A stretch of DNA of 64,000 nucleotides from CAVQAH01 sp963784195 (GTDB taxonomy: Bacteria; Acidobacteriota; Vicinamibacteria; Vicinamibacterales; 2-12-FULL-66-21), in contig CAWARA010000033.1 of the NCBI GenBank assembly GCA_963784195.1, forward strand, positions 1 through 64,000, in the 5' to 3' direction. The translations under genes were made by a program, and so were the position numbers. Shown piece after piece: positions 30,914 through 38,573 of this stretch; the stretch's first letter is position 1; every line of letters begins with the position of its first letter. The notes under the pieces are model-generated. The model ran no database searches, had not been told where the DNA came from, and saw nothing but the letters and a program-made list of their open reading frames with translations.

Positions 30914-31786
30914 ATGACTTCGACAATGCCGATTCCCACAGTGCGGTCAGTCATGACGTGCGAGCTCTGCGACGACACCGGTTGGCGGGCAATAGAGAAA
31001 GACGGCGTCCGTCGCGTCGCGCGGTGCGACTGCTGGCGGGCGGGGCTGACGAATCGGCTTATCGATGAAGCGAAGGTGCCGCCGCGCTATCGGAAGTGCA
31101 CGCTGGATACGCTGGTGACGTATCCGAACGAAAAGTTCGTGACAGCCATCGACAGCGCTCGACGCTTTGTAGAATCGTTTCCTGTCTGCGACAAGGGGTT
31201 GCTCATCATTGGGCCGCCGGGAATCGGCAAGACGCACATCGCCGTTGCCGTGCTCACCGAGGTCATCCGGCGCACCGGCGCCCGTGGGCTCTACTACGAC
31301 ACGCGCGCGCTGCTGACGTTGATCCGATCGAGCTACGACCCCGTCATCAAGACGACGCCCATCGACTATCTCCGCCCCTGCACGGATGCTGATCTGCTCG
31401 TGCTCGATGACCTCGGCGCCGAACGGCTCACCGACTGGGTCGAAGAGACAATGAGCATGATCGTCAATACGCGCTATAACAACCGGAAGTTGACCGTCTT
31501 CACGTCCAACTATTATGACGTCCCTGGCGACGACAACACCTTGCTGACGCGCGTCGGGTTTCGACTGCACTCTCGACTTCGCGAGATGTGCACGACACTC
31601 GATTTCGACGGTCCTGATTACCGGAATCTGCCTCCGAACGGCGGCGCCGAGGATCTTTACAAGCTGTGGACCGCCGAACCGCGCCGGAAGCTGCCGGTGC
31701 GAGCCAAGGGTCCTATCCGCGCTCAACTCAAGCCCGAAGGAAAGGGCAAGGAACTCGGCTGGTCAGGCGGCCGAGCCGGCAGCTAG
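30914..31786 (+). CDS. DnaC/DnaI-like AAA+ ATPase (helicase loader family)
   Basis: 290 residues. An N-terminal Cys cluster (CELCDDTGW..RCDCW) resembles the Zn-binding region of DnaI-type loaders. The AAA+ core has Walker A GPPGIGKTH near residue 100, Walker B LLVLDDLGAE near residue 160, sensor VFTSNY and Arg-finger region TRVGFRLHSRL. The last 40 residues are Pro/Lys/Arg-rich. Start: ATG 30914, or ATG 30953 (MTCELCDD) just before the Cys cluster. It could load the replicative helicase; related IstB-type transposon ATPases are an alternative, but there is no transposase nearby. Confidence 0.8.
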   Translation: MTSTMPIPTVRSVMTCELCDDTGWRAIEKDGVRRVARCDCWRAGLTNRLIDEAKVPPRYRKCTLDTLVTYPNEKFVTAIDSARRFVESFPVCDKGLLIIGPPGIGKTHIAVAVLTEVIRRTGARGLYYDTRALLTLIRSSYDPVIKTTPIDYLRPCTDADLLVLDDLGAERLTDWVEETMSMIVNTRYNNRKLTVFTSNYYDVPGDDNTLLTRVGFRLHSRLREMCTTLDFDGPDYRNLPPNGGAEDLYKLWTAEPRRKLPVRAKGPIRAQLKPEGKGKELGWSGGRAGS

Positions 31787-31805
31787 GCCGATCGTTGCGC
31801 CTGTC

Positions 31806-31840
31806 GAGCGACGAACCACGAACCACGGACCACGGACAGT
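31806..31840 (+). repeat. Heptad half-element H4 (right-arm theme)
   Basis: Units CGACGAA, CCACGAA, CCACGGA, CCACGGA. No matching left arm is present. It ends 17 nt before the hemW ATG. Confidence 0.7.
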
Positions 31841-31856
31841 ATCAACACCAATCTCA

Positions 31857-32975
31857 ATGATTGGGCTCTACCTTCACATTCCTTTCTGCTCGTCTATCTG
31901 CAACTACTGCAATTTCAACCGCGGCCTCTTCGAGCCGGGGTTGAAGGATCGCTATGTCTCAGCGCTCGAGCGCGAGATCCGTGGGGCGGGCAAGGGCGAA
32001 GCCACTGACACGATCTTCTTTGGAGGCGGCACGCCATCTTTGCTGGAGCCGGCAGAGATCGCGCGGCTGATCGGCGCGTGCCGGGATGTGTTCGACGTCA
32101 CGGCTGACGCGGAGATCACCCTCGAGACCAATCCCGAGACATCGACACCCGAGCGGATGTCGGGCTTTCGCGCGGCAGGGGTCAACCGGATCAGTTTCGG
32201 TGTCCAATCGTTCAGGGAAGCCGAGCTGCGCAGGCTGGGCCGGGTGCATTCGAGCGCTCGCGCCCGCGAGGCGGTCGTTGAAGCCAGGCAGGCGGGGTTC
32301 GACAACATCAGCCTGGATCTGATGATGTGGCTGCCGCAGCAGACGCGGGCCGACTGGGAAGAGAGTGTCGAAGCGTTGACCGATGTCGCTCCCGACCATG
32401 CCTCGATGTACCTGCTCGAGCTCTATCCGAACGCGCCGCTGAAAGAGGAGATGGCGAGATCGGGCTGGTCGCTCGCGCCTGACGAGGACGCGGCGGCGAT
32501 GTATCTCTGGAGCCTCGAGCGGCTCGAGCGCGCAGGTTTTCGACAGTACGAGATTTCGAACGTTGCGCGGGCCGGCCGCGAATCCCGTCACAACTTGAAG
32601 TACTGGCAGGACGGTGCGTGGCTCGGGTTCGGCTGCGGGGCGCACTCGACGAGGGACGGCGTCCGCTGGAAGAACGTGTCCGCGACCGAGGAATACATCC
32701 GGACGGTCGCCGCGGGCGGCTCCCTTGCCGTCGAGCGGAGGGACCTGACCCCCACGGAACGTCTGGAAGAGGCGCTTTTCACCGGGTTACGGCTCACGGA
32801 CGGCGTGGACATCGCCGCCGTGGGCGCTCGGTACAATACGGACGTCTGGGCGACTTACGGGGACAACCTGGCGCCCTTCGTGGCCGATAAACTGCTGATT
32901 CGTGAGGGCCCGCGACTCCGCCTGACCCGGGAAGGGATGCTGGTGGCCAACGAGGTCATGGCAGTCTTCGTGTAG
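31857..32975 (+). CDS. hemW: HemW-type radical SAM protein (coproporphyrinogen III oxidase-like)
   Basis: 372 residues. The radical-SAM motif CxxxCxxC is at the N-terminus (IPFCSSICNYCNFNRG), with the GGGTPS SAM motif (FFGGGTPSLLEP) and ETNPE. The HemW C-terminal domain follows (YEISNVARAGRESRHNLKYWQ..GFGCGAHS, ERLEEALFTGLRLTDGVD). After CNYC the residue is N, not the second Cys of true HemN, so the classical HemN CxxxCxxCxC is absent. HemW is a haem chaperone/transferase rather than the oxidase. It stands alone between two heptad-flanked neighbours. Confidence 0.9.
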   Translation: MIGLYLHIPFCSSICNYCNFNRGLFEPGLKDRYVSALEREIRGAGKGEATDTIFFGGGTPSLLEPAEIARLIGACRDVFDVTADAEITLETNPETSTPERMSGFRAAGVNRISFGVQSFREAELRRLGRVHSSARAREAVVEARQAGFDNISLDLMMWLPQQTRADWEESVEALTDVAPDHASMYLLELYPNAPLKEEMARSGWSLAPDEDAAAMYLWSLERLERAGFRQYEISNVARAGRESRHNLKYWQDGAWLGFGCGAHSTRDGVRWKNVSATEEYIRTVAAGGSLAVERRDLTPTERLEEALFTGLRLTDGVDIAAVGARYNTDVWATYGDNLAPFVADKLLIREGPRLRLTREGMLVANEVMAVFV

Positions 32976-33051
32976 ATACGGTAAAGTGTCGCTTTCGTTT
33001 GGGAGGATCGATCCGCTGTGCTCGTTCGGTCCGACCTTTCTTGGTTTGATC

Positions 33052-33058
33052 AAGGAGG
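33052..33058 (+). promoter_or_regulatory. Strong Shine-Dalgarno sequence (AAGGAGG)
   Basis: AAGGAGG lies 7 nt before the ATG at 33066. It is the best ribosome binding site in the window, suggesting high expression of the small exported protein, and fixes its start. Confidence 0.8.
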
Positions 33059-33065
33059 AGATTGA

Positions 33066-33587
33066 ATGCGTCGCCCCTTCGTGACTACGACATGCGCCGT
33101 TGCCCTGGCGCTCGCACCGGCCGCGCTGTTTGCCCAGACCCAGCCGCCAACGACGCCTCCGGCGCAGACGGCTCCGGCGCAGCCCGAACAACCCAAGGAG
33201 CCGCGTCTGACGTTTACGGGCGACGCTGGCGTCCTGCTCTTTCAGGTCAAACCCGATCAGACCGCGGCGTTCGAAGAACTGGTCGGCAAGGTCAAGGCCG
33301 GACTCGCCAAGAGCGAGGATCCGATTCGCAAACAACAGGCCGGTTCGATGAAGATCTACAAGTCGAGCGAGCCGATGGGCGCTGAGAAGAACGCCCTGTA
33401 CGTGATGTTGATCGACCCGACCGTCAAGGCAGCCGAATACGATCTGTTTGCGCTGCTGGCCGAGTCGATGGGGAAGGAGTACGGCACTCCTGAGAATCAG
33501 GCGCTCGTCAAGAAGTACGTCGAGGCGTTCGCCGCAGGCCCCAACCGTCTGAACCTCTCGCCGCTCGCTGGCGGCGGAGGGAAGTAG
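33066..33587 (+). CDS. Hypothetical exported protein
   Basis: 173 residues. The signal peptide (MRRPFVTTTCAVALALAPAALFAQ) precedes a Pro/Thr/Gln-rich linker (PPTTPPAQTAPAQPEQP) and a compact alpha/beta domain of about 115 residues (LTFTGDAGVLLFQVKPDQTAAFEELVGKVKAGL..ALYVMLIDP..YDLFALLAESMG), which ends in GGGGK. The domain resembles a small ferredoxin-like/dimeric alpha-beta barrel fold by pattern only. Not recognised. It has its own strong ribosome binding site. Confidence 0.7.
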   Translation: MRRPFVTTTCAVALALAPAALFAQTQPPTTPPAQTAPAQPEQPKEPRLTFTGDAGVLLFQVKPDQTAAFEELVGKVKAGLAKSEDPIRKQQAGSMKIYKSSEPMGAEKNALYVMLIDPTVKAAEYDLFALLAESMGKEYGTPENQALVKKYVEAFAAGPNRLNLSPLAGGGGK

Positions 33588-33602
33588 GCGCTGGCGCGCC
33601 CG

Positions 33603-33690
33603 AACTCCCAACTCTCAACTCCCAACTCCCAAACTGCGCAGAGCCGCCGAGACTTTGATCTCGTTTGGGAGTTGGGCGTTGGGAGTTATC
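33603..33690 (+). repeat. Heptad-repeat palindrome H5 (AACTCCC/GGGAGTT theme)
   Basis: Left arm 33603-33635: AACTCCC, AACTCTC, AACTCCC, AACTCCC, AAACTGC. Right arm 33663-33690: GTTTGGG, AGTTGGG, CGTTGGG, AGTTATC. The arms pair well around a 27-nt loop. It lies between convergent genes, so a bidirectional terminator role is possible. Confidence 0.85.
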
Positions 33691-33694
33691 GTGC

Positions 33695-34174
33695 TCAGAA
33701 CTTGAGGTTGAGCCCCGCGTAGAACCGCTGCGGTTTGGAATGCAGCGGGTCGCCACTCAAAGTGAAGACCCGGTAGTCCACTCGCAACCGGAGCGGTCCC
33801 GCCAGTGAGATCTTGACCCCGCCGCCGACGTTGACGCCGAAGTTCGTTTCGGACGCCTCACTGAGCGTTTCGTGATACACCCCGCCGCCCATCGTTCCGT
33901 AGAACTGCATCCCCGCGATCGGGAAGGGTGTTTGTAACAGACCGTTGAACATGTAGGTGCGCAGCCCCGGCGCAAGCTCCGGCAGGTCTTCCCTTGTCCT
34001 CGCATACTCGAACTCGAACGCCACGATTATGAGCCCCGCTCCAACGCTGGCGCCGGTCATGATGCGGTTCTCCGGCGTCGTCGTCGACCCGAGGAACGCC
34101 GTGAAGTCGGCCGAGGCGGTCGAGGGGATGAGCATGAGGAGAGCCAGGCACAGAGGGATGTGGCGGATTCGCAT
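33695..34174 (-). CDS. Small outer-membrane beta-barrel protein
   Basis: 159 residues from ATG 34174 (longer in-frame starts lie in repeat H6). Signal peptide: MRIRHIPLCLALLMLIPSTASA. The mature part alternates short amphipathic strands (VGAGLIIVAFEFEYARTRED, MFNGLLQTPF, FYGTMGGGVYHET, NFGVNVGGGVKISLAGPLRLRVDYRVFTL) and ends FYAGLNLKF with the terminal Phe typical of BamA substrates. Probably an eight-stranded OmpA/OmpW-like barrel; function unknown. It lies between heptad elements H5 and H6. Confidence 0.75.
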   Translation of the reverse strand: MRIRHIPLCLALLMLIPSTASADFTAFLGSTTTPENRIMTGASVGAGLIIVAFEFEYARTREDLPELAPGLRTYMFNGLLQTPFPIAGMQFYGTMGGGVYHETLSEASETNFGVNVGGGVKISLAGPLRLRVDYRVFTLSGDPLHSKPQRFYAGLNLKF

Positions 34175-34192
34175 GTGCCTAGCATACGACGG

Positions 34193-34288
34193 AGTCCGTG
34201 GTCCGTAGTTCGTCGCTCGTAGCTCGAAGAGCCGCGTCGGCCGACCAGGTCTTCGAGCCACGAGCAACGGACTACGAACCACGGAGCG
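34193..34288 (+). repeat. Heptad-repeat palindrome H6
   Basis: Left arm 34193-34232 (GTCCGTG, GTCCGTA, GTTCGTC, GCTCGTA, GCTCGAA, GAGCCGC). Right arm 34251-34288 (TTCGAGC, CACGAGC, AACGGAC, TACGAAC, CACGGAG). The two are complementary unit by unit. It lies between divergent genes, just upstream of the acyl-CoA dehydrogenase. Confidence 0.85.
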
Positions 34289-34301
34289 GGTGCCAGCATG
34301 G

Positions 34302-34307
34302 TAAATT
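34302..34307 (+). promoter_or_regulatory. Possible -10 box (TAAATT) at the acyl-CoA dehydrogenase start
   Basis: GGTAAATT is followed by 7 nt and then the ATG at 34315. There is no Shine-Dalgarno sequence. Confidence 0.3.
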
Positions 34308-34314
34308 CATAGCG

Positions 34315-35457
34315 ATGGACTTTCGGCCCACCGAAGAGCAGGAACTGCTGCGCCGCACGGTGCGGGAGTTTGCCGAAACTGAAATAGGTCCCCACGTCAT
34401 GGAATGGGACGAGGCCCAGCAGTTCCCGATGGAACTGCTGTCGAAGCTGGCGTCCCTGGGCCTCACGGGCATCACCTATCCCGAAGAGTTCGGCGGGGCG
34501 GGGATGTCCACGGTCGAATACTGCATCTGCATCGAGGAACTTGCCAGGGTCTGTCCGGCGATCGCTCTATCGGTCGCCGCACACAACGGGCTGTGCACGG
34601 CGCACATCTCGATGTTCGGCAACGACGGGCAAAAACAGCAATACCTTCCGCGCCTGGTCCGCGGTGAGGTGCTCGGTGCCTGGGGCCTGACCGAAGCCGG
34701 CGCTGGCAGCGACGCAGCGGGGATGCGGACGACGGCCGTGCGTCAGGGCAACTGCTGGGTTCTGAACGGATCCAAGGCCTTCATCACGCACGGACGTGTC
34801 GGCGGGGTGATGGTGGTCATCGCGATCACCGACCGCGCCAAGGGTCACCGCGGCATCTCCGCCTTCATCGTCGAACACGGCACACCTGGCATGTCGGCCG
34901 GCAAGAAAGAGAACAAGCTCGGCATGCGCGCCAGCGATACGAGCGAGGTCGTGTTCGAAAACTGCCGGATTCCCGTCGCGCATCTGCTCGGCGAGGAAGG
35001 GCAGGGATTCATCAACACGCTGCAAGTGCTCGACAGCGGGCGCATCGGCATTGCCGCGTTGTCGGTCGGCCTGGCACAGGGCGCGTACGAGGCGGCGCGC
35101 AGCTATGCGAAGGAACGCCGCCAGTTCGGCCAGCCAATCGCGTCGTTCCAGGCGATTCAGTGGAAGCTCGCGGACAACGCGACACGCATCGAAGCGGCGA
35201 GGTGGCTCACCTATCGCGCGGCATACCTGAAGGATCGCGGCGCGCGGACGACGAAGGAGTCGTCGATTGCCAAACTCTTCGCGAGTGAGATCGCGGTGAA
35301 AGCTGCCGACGACGGCGTGCAGATCCACGGCGGCTATGGCTTCGTGAAGGACTATCCGGCCGAAAAATACTTCCGCGACGTGAAGCTCCTGACCATCGGC
35401 GAAGGCACGAGCGAGATTCAGCGGCTCGTCATCGCCCGCCAGCTGCTCGGCCAGTGA
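34315..35457 (+). CDS. Acyl-CoA dehydrogenase (short/branched-chain type)
   Basis: 380 residues, normal length. FAD/substrate motifs: GAWGLTEAGAGSDAAGMRT, WVLNGSKAFITHG, ERRQFGQPIASFQAIQWKLAD, VQIHGGYGFVKDYPAEKYFRD. The catalytic base is the Glu in GEGTSEIQRLVIARQLL at the C-terminus, as in short-chain/butyryl-CoA dehydrogenases. It oxidises acyl-CoA to enoyl-CoA. Its stop overlaps meaB, so it is coupled to the methylmalonyl-CoA module. Branched-chain amino acid or odd-chain catabolism leading to propionyl-CoA is a reasonable inference. Confidence 0.9.
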   Translation: MDFRPTEEQELLRRTVREFAETEIGPHVMEWDEAQQFPMELLSKLASLGLTGITYPEEFGGAGMSTVEYCICIEELARVCPAIALSVAAHNGLCTAHISMFGNDGQKQQYLPRLVRGEVLGAWGLTEAGAGSDAAGMRTTAVRQGNCWVLNGSKAFITHGRVGGVMVVIAITDRAKGHRGISAFIVEHGTPGMSAGKKENKLGMRASDTSEVVFENCRIPVAHLLGEEGQGFINTLQVLDSGRIGIAALSVGLAQGAYEAARSYAKERRQFGQPIASFQAIQWKLADNATRIEAARWLTYRAAYLKDRGARTTKESSIAKLFASEIAVKAADDGVQIHGGYGFVKDYPAEKYFRDVKLLTIGEGTSEIQRLVIARQLLGQ

Positions 35458-36464
35458 CCGCGTCTTCATTCTCGGAGCGGGTGCTCGCGGGGGATCCGCG
35501 TGCGATCGCGCGGGCGATCTCGCTCATCGAAGACGAGTCGCCGCAGGGCGCCGAGCTCGTGCGGCGCATCTTTCCGAACACCGGCCGCGCTTACCTCATT
35601 GGCATCACCGGCCCGCCTGGCGCGGGCAAGAGCACGCTCGTCGATCGCCTGACGGCGGCGATTCGCAGTGGCGGCAAGACCGTCGGCGTGGTGGCCGTCG
35701 ATCCGACCAGCCCGTTCAGCGGCGGCGCCATCCTTGGCGACCGTGTCCGAATGCAGGCCCATGCCGGCGATGCAGGGGTCTTCATTCGCAGCATGGCCAC
35801 TCGTGGCCACCTCGGCGGGCTTGCCCGCGCTACGAGCGAAGTGGCGCTCGTCTTCGATGCCGCCGGCAAGGATATCGTCCTCATCGAAACCGTCGGTGTC
35901 GGCCAGGACGAGGTGGACATCGTCCGCACCGCAGACGTGTCGGTGGTGACAATCGTGCCGGGCGCCGGCGACGAAGTGCAGGCGCTCAAAGCCGGCATCA
36001 TGGAGATCGCGGACATCTTCGTCGTCAACAAGGCGGATCGCGACGGCGCCGATCGGACCGTGGCGTCGATCGAATCACTGCTTTCGCTCCAGGCCTTCAA
36101 ACCGGACGAGTGGCGTCCGCCGATCGTGAAAACTGAAGCGACCACCGGCAAGGGCATTCCCGAGCTGGTGGAGCAGATCGAACGTTTCCGCGCGCACACG
36201 GCGGGCAATAGTGGCAGCCGCCGCCGCGCGCGCGCCGAGTGGCGGATGCGCGAGTTGCTGGGACAGCGCTTTCTGCAGCATGTCGAGGAGCGCGTGCTGG
36301 CGGCCGGGGAGTTTGACGCGACATCTCGATCGGATCGCGGCGCGCGAGCTCGACCCTATACCGCAGTCGATCGAATTCTGGCGAGGGCGATTGGACCCCC
36401 GGACACGCGTAGGCCCGACCGTCAGGTCGGGCGTCCTCGAATGACCGCCCCAAAAACAACATGA
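35454..36464 (+). CDS. meaB: Methylmalonyl-CoA mutase-associated GTPase MeaB (ArgK family)
   Basis: 336 residues, GTG start overlapping the preceding stop. P-loop GITGPPGAGKSTLVD; VGVVAVDPTSPFSGGAILGDRVRM (switch I region), MATRGHLGGLA, ETVGVGQDEVDI (Walker B/switch II), VNKADRDGADRT (NKxD). MeaB loads and protects adenosylcobalamin in methylmalonyl-CoA mutase. Residues 290-301 (TSRSDRGARAR) are out of frame: reading HLDRIAARELDP between 36321 and 36355 restores the family helix, and a +1 then a -1 error cancel. The 3' end (36413-36432) contains a GCCCGACC palindrome and encodes an extended tail. Confidence 0.9.
   Translation: MTASSFSERVLAGDPRAIARAISLIEDESPQGAELVRRIFPNTGRAYLIGITGPPGAGKSTLVDRLTAAIRSGGKTVGVVAVDPTSPFSGGAILGDRVRMQAHAGDAGVFIRSMATRGHLGGLARATSEVALVFDAAGKDIVLIETVGVGQDEVDIVRTADVSVVTIVPGAGDEVQALKAGIMEIADIFVVNKADRDGADRTVASIESLLSLQAFKPDEWRPPIVKTEATTGKGIPELVEQIERFRAHTAGNSGSRRRARAEWRMRELLGQRFLQHVEERVLAAGEFDATSRSDRGARARPYTAVDRILARAIGPPDTRRPDRQVGRPRMTAPKTT
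36413..36432 (+). repeat. REP-variant palindrome in the meaB 3' coding end
   Basis: GCCCGACCGTCAGGTCGGGC: 8-bp arms, 4-nt loop, preceded by GTAG as in the intergenic REP copies but with a different stem sequence. It adds the residues after the MeaB core. Confidence 0.6.
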
Positions 36465-36865
36465 AAGCACGTCTGGATCACATCGGAATTGCCGTGTCGG
36501 ACATCGCTGCGGCGCTGGCGTTCTACCGCGACGCGCTTGGCCTGGAGGTCGAGGCACCAGAGGACGTGACATCGCAGCGCGTGCGCGCGTACTTCATCCC
36601 CGCTGGCGAGGCTGCGCTCGAACTGCTGGAGGCGACGGCCGACGATTCGCCGATCGCCAAGTACGTCGCCAAGCGCGGGCCCGGGCTGCATCACATCACG
36701 CTGCGAGTCGACGACATCCGGGCCGCGCTCGAACAACTCAAAGCGCGCGGCGTGCGCCTGATCGACGACGCGCCAAAACCAGGAGCGCACGGGTCGCTCG
36801 TCGCCTTCATCCACCCGGCAAGCGCGCATGGCGTCCTGGTCGAGTTGAAGGAAACGCCCAAGTGA
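36461..36865 (+). CDS. mce: Methylmalonyl-CoA epimerase
   Basis: 134 residues, a VOC-fold metalloenzyme. Metal ligands are as in the family: His in LDHIGIAVSDI (residue 6), Gln/His region GLHHITLRVDDI (about residue 80), and Glu in the final GVLVELKE. It converts (S)- to (R)-methylmalonyl-CoA, feeding the mutase at the left edge of the window. The ATG overlaps the meaB stop; the stop overlaps the next gene's start. Confidence 0.93.
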   Translation: MKARLDHIGIAVSDIAAALAFYRDALGLEVEAPEDVTSQRVRAYFIPAGEAALELLEATADDSPIAKYVAKRGPGLHHITLRVDDIRAALEQLKARGVRLIDDAPKPGAHGSLVAFIHPASAHGVLVELKETPK

Positions 36866-37692
36866 AGCTCGGCGCCCTGGAATTGATTCCGCTTCTCGAC
36901 GGCCATTTCCGTCTCGACGGAGGGGCGATGTTCGGGATCGTGCCGAAGCCGCTGTGGGAGAAGCGCGCGCCGGCCGACGATCGCAACCGCATTCGGGTGG
37001 GGCTGCGGCCGCTGCTCGTGCGTGGCGAGAAGACGATGATCATCGACGCCGGCATCGGCGGAAAGATGGATGCGAAGAGCGTGGACATCTACGGGATCGA
37101 GCGTCCGCGCGACTTGTCGCATAGCCTTGCCGGCGCCGGCCTCACCGTCGAGGACGTCGACATCGTTCTGGCCACGCATCTGCATTTCGATCACGCGGGC
37201 GGATTCACGACGCGGTCGGCGTCGGGAGCGATCGAGCCGGCGTTTCCGCGTGCTCGCTACGTCGTGCGGACCGCCGAGTGGGAAGACGCGACGCATCCCC
37301 ACGAGCGCAACCGCGCCAGCTATCTGGCGGAGAACTTCGTTCCCCTGCGGGACGCGGGCGTCGTGGATTTCATTCCGGACGACGTGGAGGTGATGCCGGG
37401 TGTACGGGTGAGGCGGAGCGGCGGGCACACGATGCATCACCAGGTCGTGATGATCGAGTCCGGCGGAAAGACCGCCGTCTTTCCGGCCGACATGATTCCG
37501 ACCGTGGCCCACATCGACGAACCGTGGATCATGGGCTACGACCTGTATCCGATGGACACGCTGGCGTTCAAACGGACGTTCATCCGCGAGGCGATCGAGC
37601 GCGAATATCTGATATTCTTCGAGCACGATCCAGAGATTGCCGCCGGCTACATCCGCGAATCCGGCGGCAGGAAGCACGTCGAGGCTGCCTGA
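36862..37692 (+). CDS. Metallo-beta-lactamase fold hydrolase (lactonase-like)
   Basis: 276 residues. The di-zinc motif HxHxDH is VLATHLHFDHAGG near residue 110, with later His in GGHTMHHQVVM and Asp in VFPADMIPT. The long N-terminal strand/loop and spacing resemble the AttM/AhlD N-acyl-homoserine lactonase branch, but substrate cannot be deduced. It overlaps mce by 4 nt and precedes mtnP by 8 nt. GTG start (the frame's first codon is gtg at 36862). Confidence 0.8.
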   Translation: MKLGALELIPLLDGHFRLDGGAMFGIVPKPLWEKRAPADDRNRIRVGLRPLLVRGEKTMIIDAGIGGKMDAKSVDIYGIERPRDLSHSLAGAGLTVEDVDIVLATHLHFDHAGGFTTRSASGAIEPAFPRARYVVRTAEWEDATHPHERNRASYLAENFVPLRDAGVVDFIPDDVEVMPGVRVRRSGGHTMHHQVVMIESGGKTAVFPADMIPTVAHIDEPWIMGYDLYPMDTLAFKRTFIREAIEREYLIFFEHDPEIAAGYIRESGGRKHVEAA

Positions 37693-37700
37693 CCCCTACT

Positions 37701-38561
37701 ATGTCCATCTCCATCGGTATCATCGGCGGCAGCGGTTTGTACGACATGGCGGAGCTGACGGACCGCGAAGAGCGGAACGTCAGCACACCGTTCGGCGATC
37801 CATCGGCGCCCTATGTGATCGCGACGCTGCGCGGGAAGCGTGTGGCGTTCCTGTCGCGCCACGGCGCCGGGCACCGCCTGCTGCCATCCGAGTTGAACTT
37901 TCGCGCGAACATCTACGGTTTCAAGACGCTCGGCGTCGAGTACATCCTGTCGGCGAGCGCCGTTGGGAGCTTGAAAGAGGAATACAAGCCCCTCGACCTG
38001 GTGATCCCCGATCAGTTTCTCGATCGCACGCGCGGCCGCATTTCCACGTTCTTCGGTCAGGGTCTCGTCGCGCACGTCGGGTTCGCCCATCCGTTCTGTG
38101 CCCCGTTGAGCGCGATTGCCGTCGGTTCGGCGCAGCAGGCGGGGGCCACCGTGCACAAGGGTGGCACCTATGTCTGCATGGAAGGGCCGCAGTTCTCCAC
38201 GCTCGCCGAGTCGCGGCTGTACCGGTCCTGGGGCATGGACATCATCGGCATGACCAACCTGCAGGAGGCCAAGCTCGCACGCGAGGCGGAGATCTGCTAC
38301 ACGACGATCGCGCTGGTCACCGACTACGACTGCTGGCACCCGGATCACGATCAGGTCACGGTGGAGATGATCGTCGCCAACCTCACCCAGAATTCGAAGA
38401 CCGCGCAGCAGGTGATCGCCAACGCCGTGGGTCAGCTGCCGTTCGAGCGGACGTGTGAGTGTGCGACCGCGCTCAAGTACGCCATCATCACCCGGCCCGA
38501 CACGGTTCCTGCCGAGACGAAGAAGAACCTCGGCCCGATCATCCGGCGTTACCTCCAATAA
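37701..38561 (+). CDS. mtnP: S-methyl-5'-thioadenosine phosphorylase
   Basis: 286 residues of the MTAP/PNP family II. Signatures: IGIIGGSGLYDM, VAFLSRHGAGHRLLPSELNFRANIYG (phosphate/substrate-binding), YVCMEGPQFSTLAESR, DIIGMTNLQEAKLAREAEICY, TDYDCWH. It cleaves methylthioadenosine (a by-product of polyamine and other SAM-consuming pathways) into adenine and methylthioribose-1-phosphate. The ATG at 37701 is chosen because upstream in-frame sequence overlaps the previous gene. It is paired with a nucleoside-kinase-like gene 12 bp downstream. Confidence 0.95.
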   Translation: MSISIGIIGGSGLYDMAELTDREERNVSTPFGDPSAPYVIATLRGKRVAFLSRHGAGHRLLPSELNFRANIYGFKTLGVEYILSASAVGSLKEEYKPLDLVIPDQFLDRTRGRISTFFGQGLVAHVGFAHPFCAPLSAIAVGSAQQAGATVHKGGTYVCMEGPQFSTLAESRLYRSWGMDIIGMTNLQEAKLAREAEICYTTIALVTDYDCWHPDHDQVTVEMIVANLTQNSKTAQQVIANAVGQLPFERTCECATALKYAIITRPDTVPAETKKNLGPIIRRYLQ

Positions 38562-38573
38562 CCAGCCATCACG

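Noticed and set aside
30914..31786. IstB ATPase of an insertion sequence
   Set aside because: No transposase or terminal repeats next to it; N-terminal Cys cluster fits DnaC/DnaI-type loaders better.
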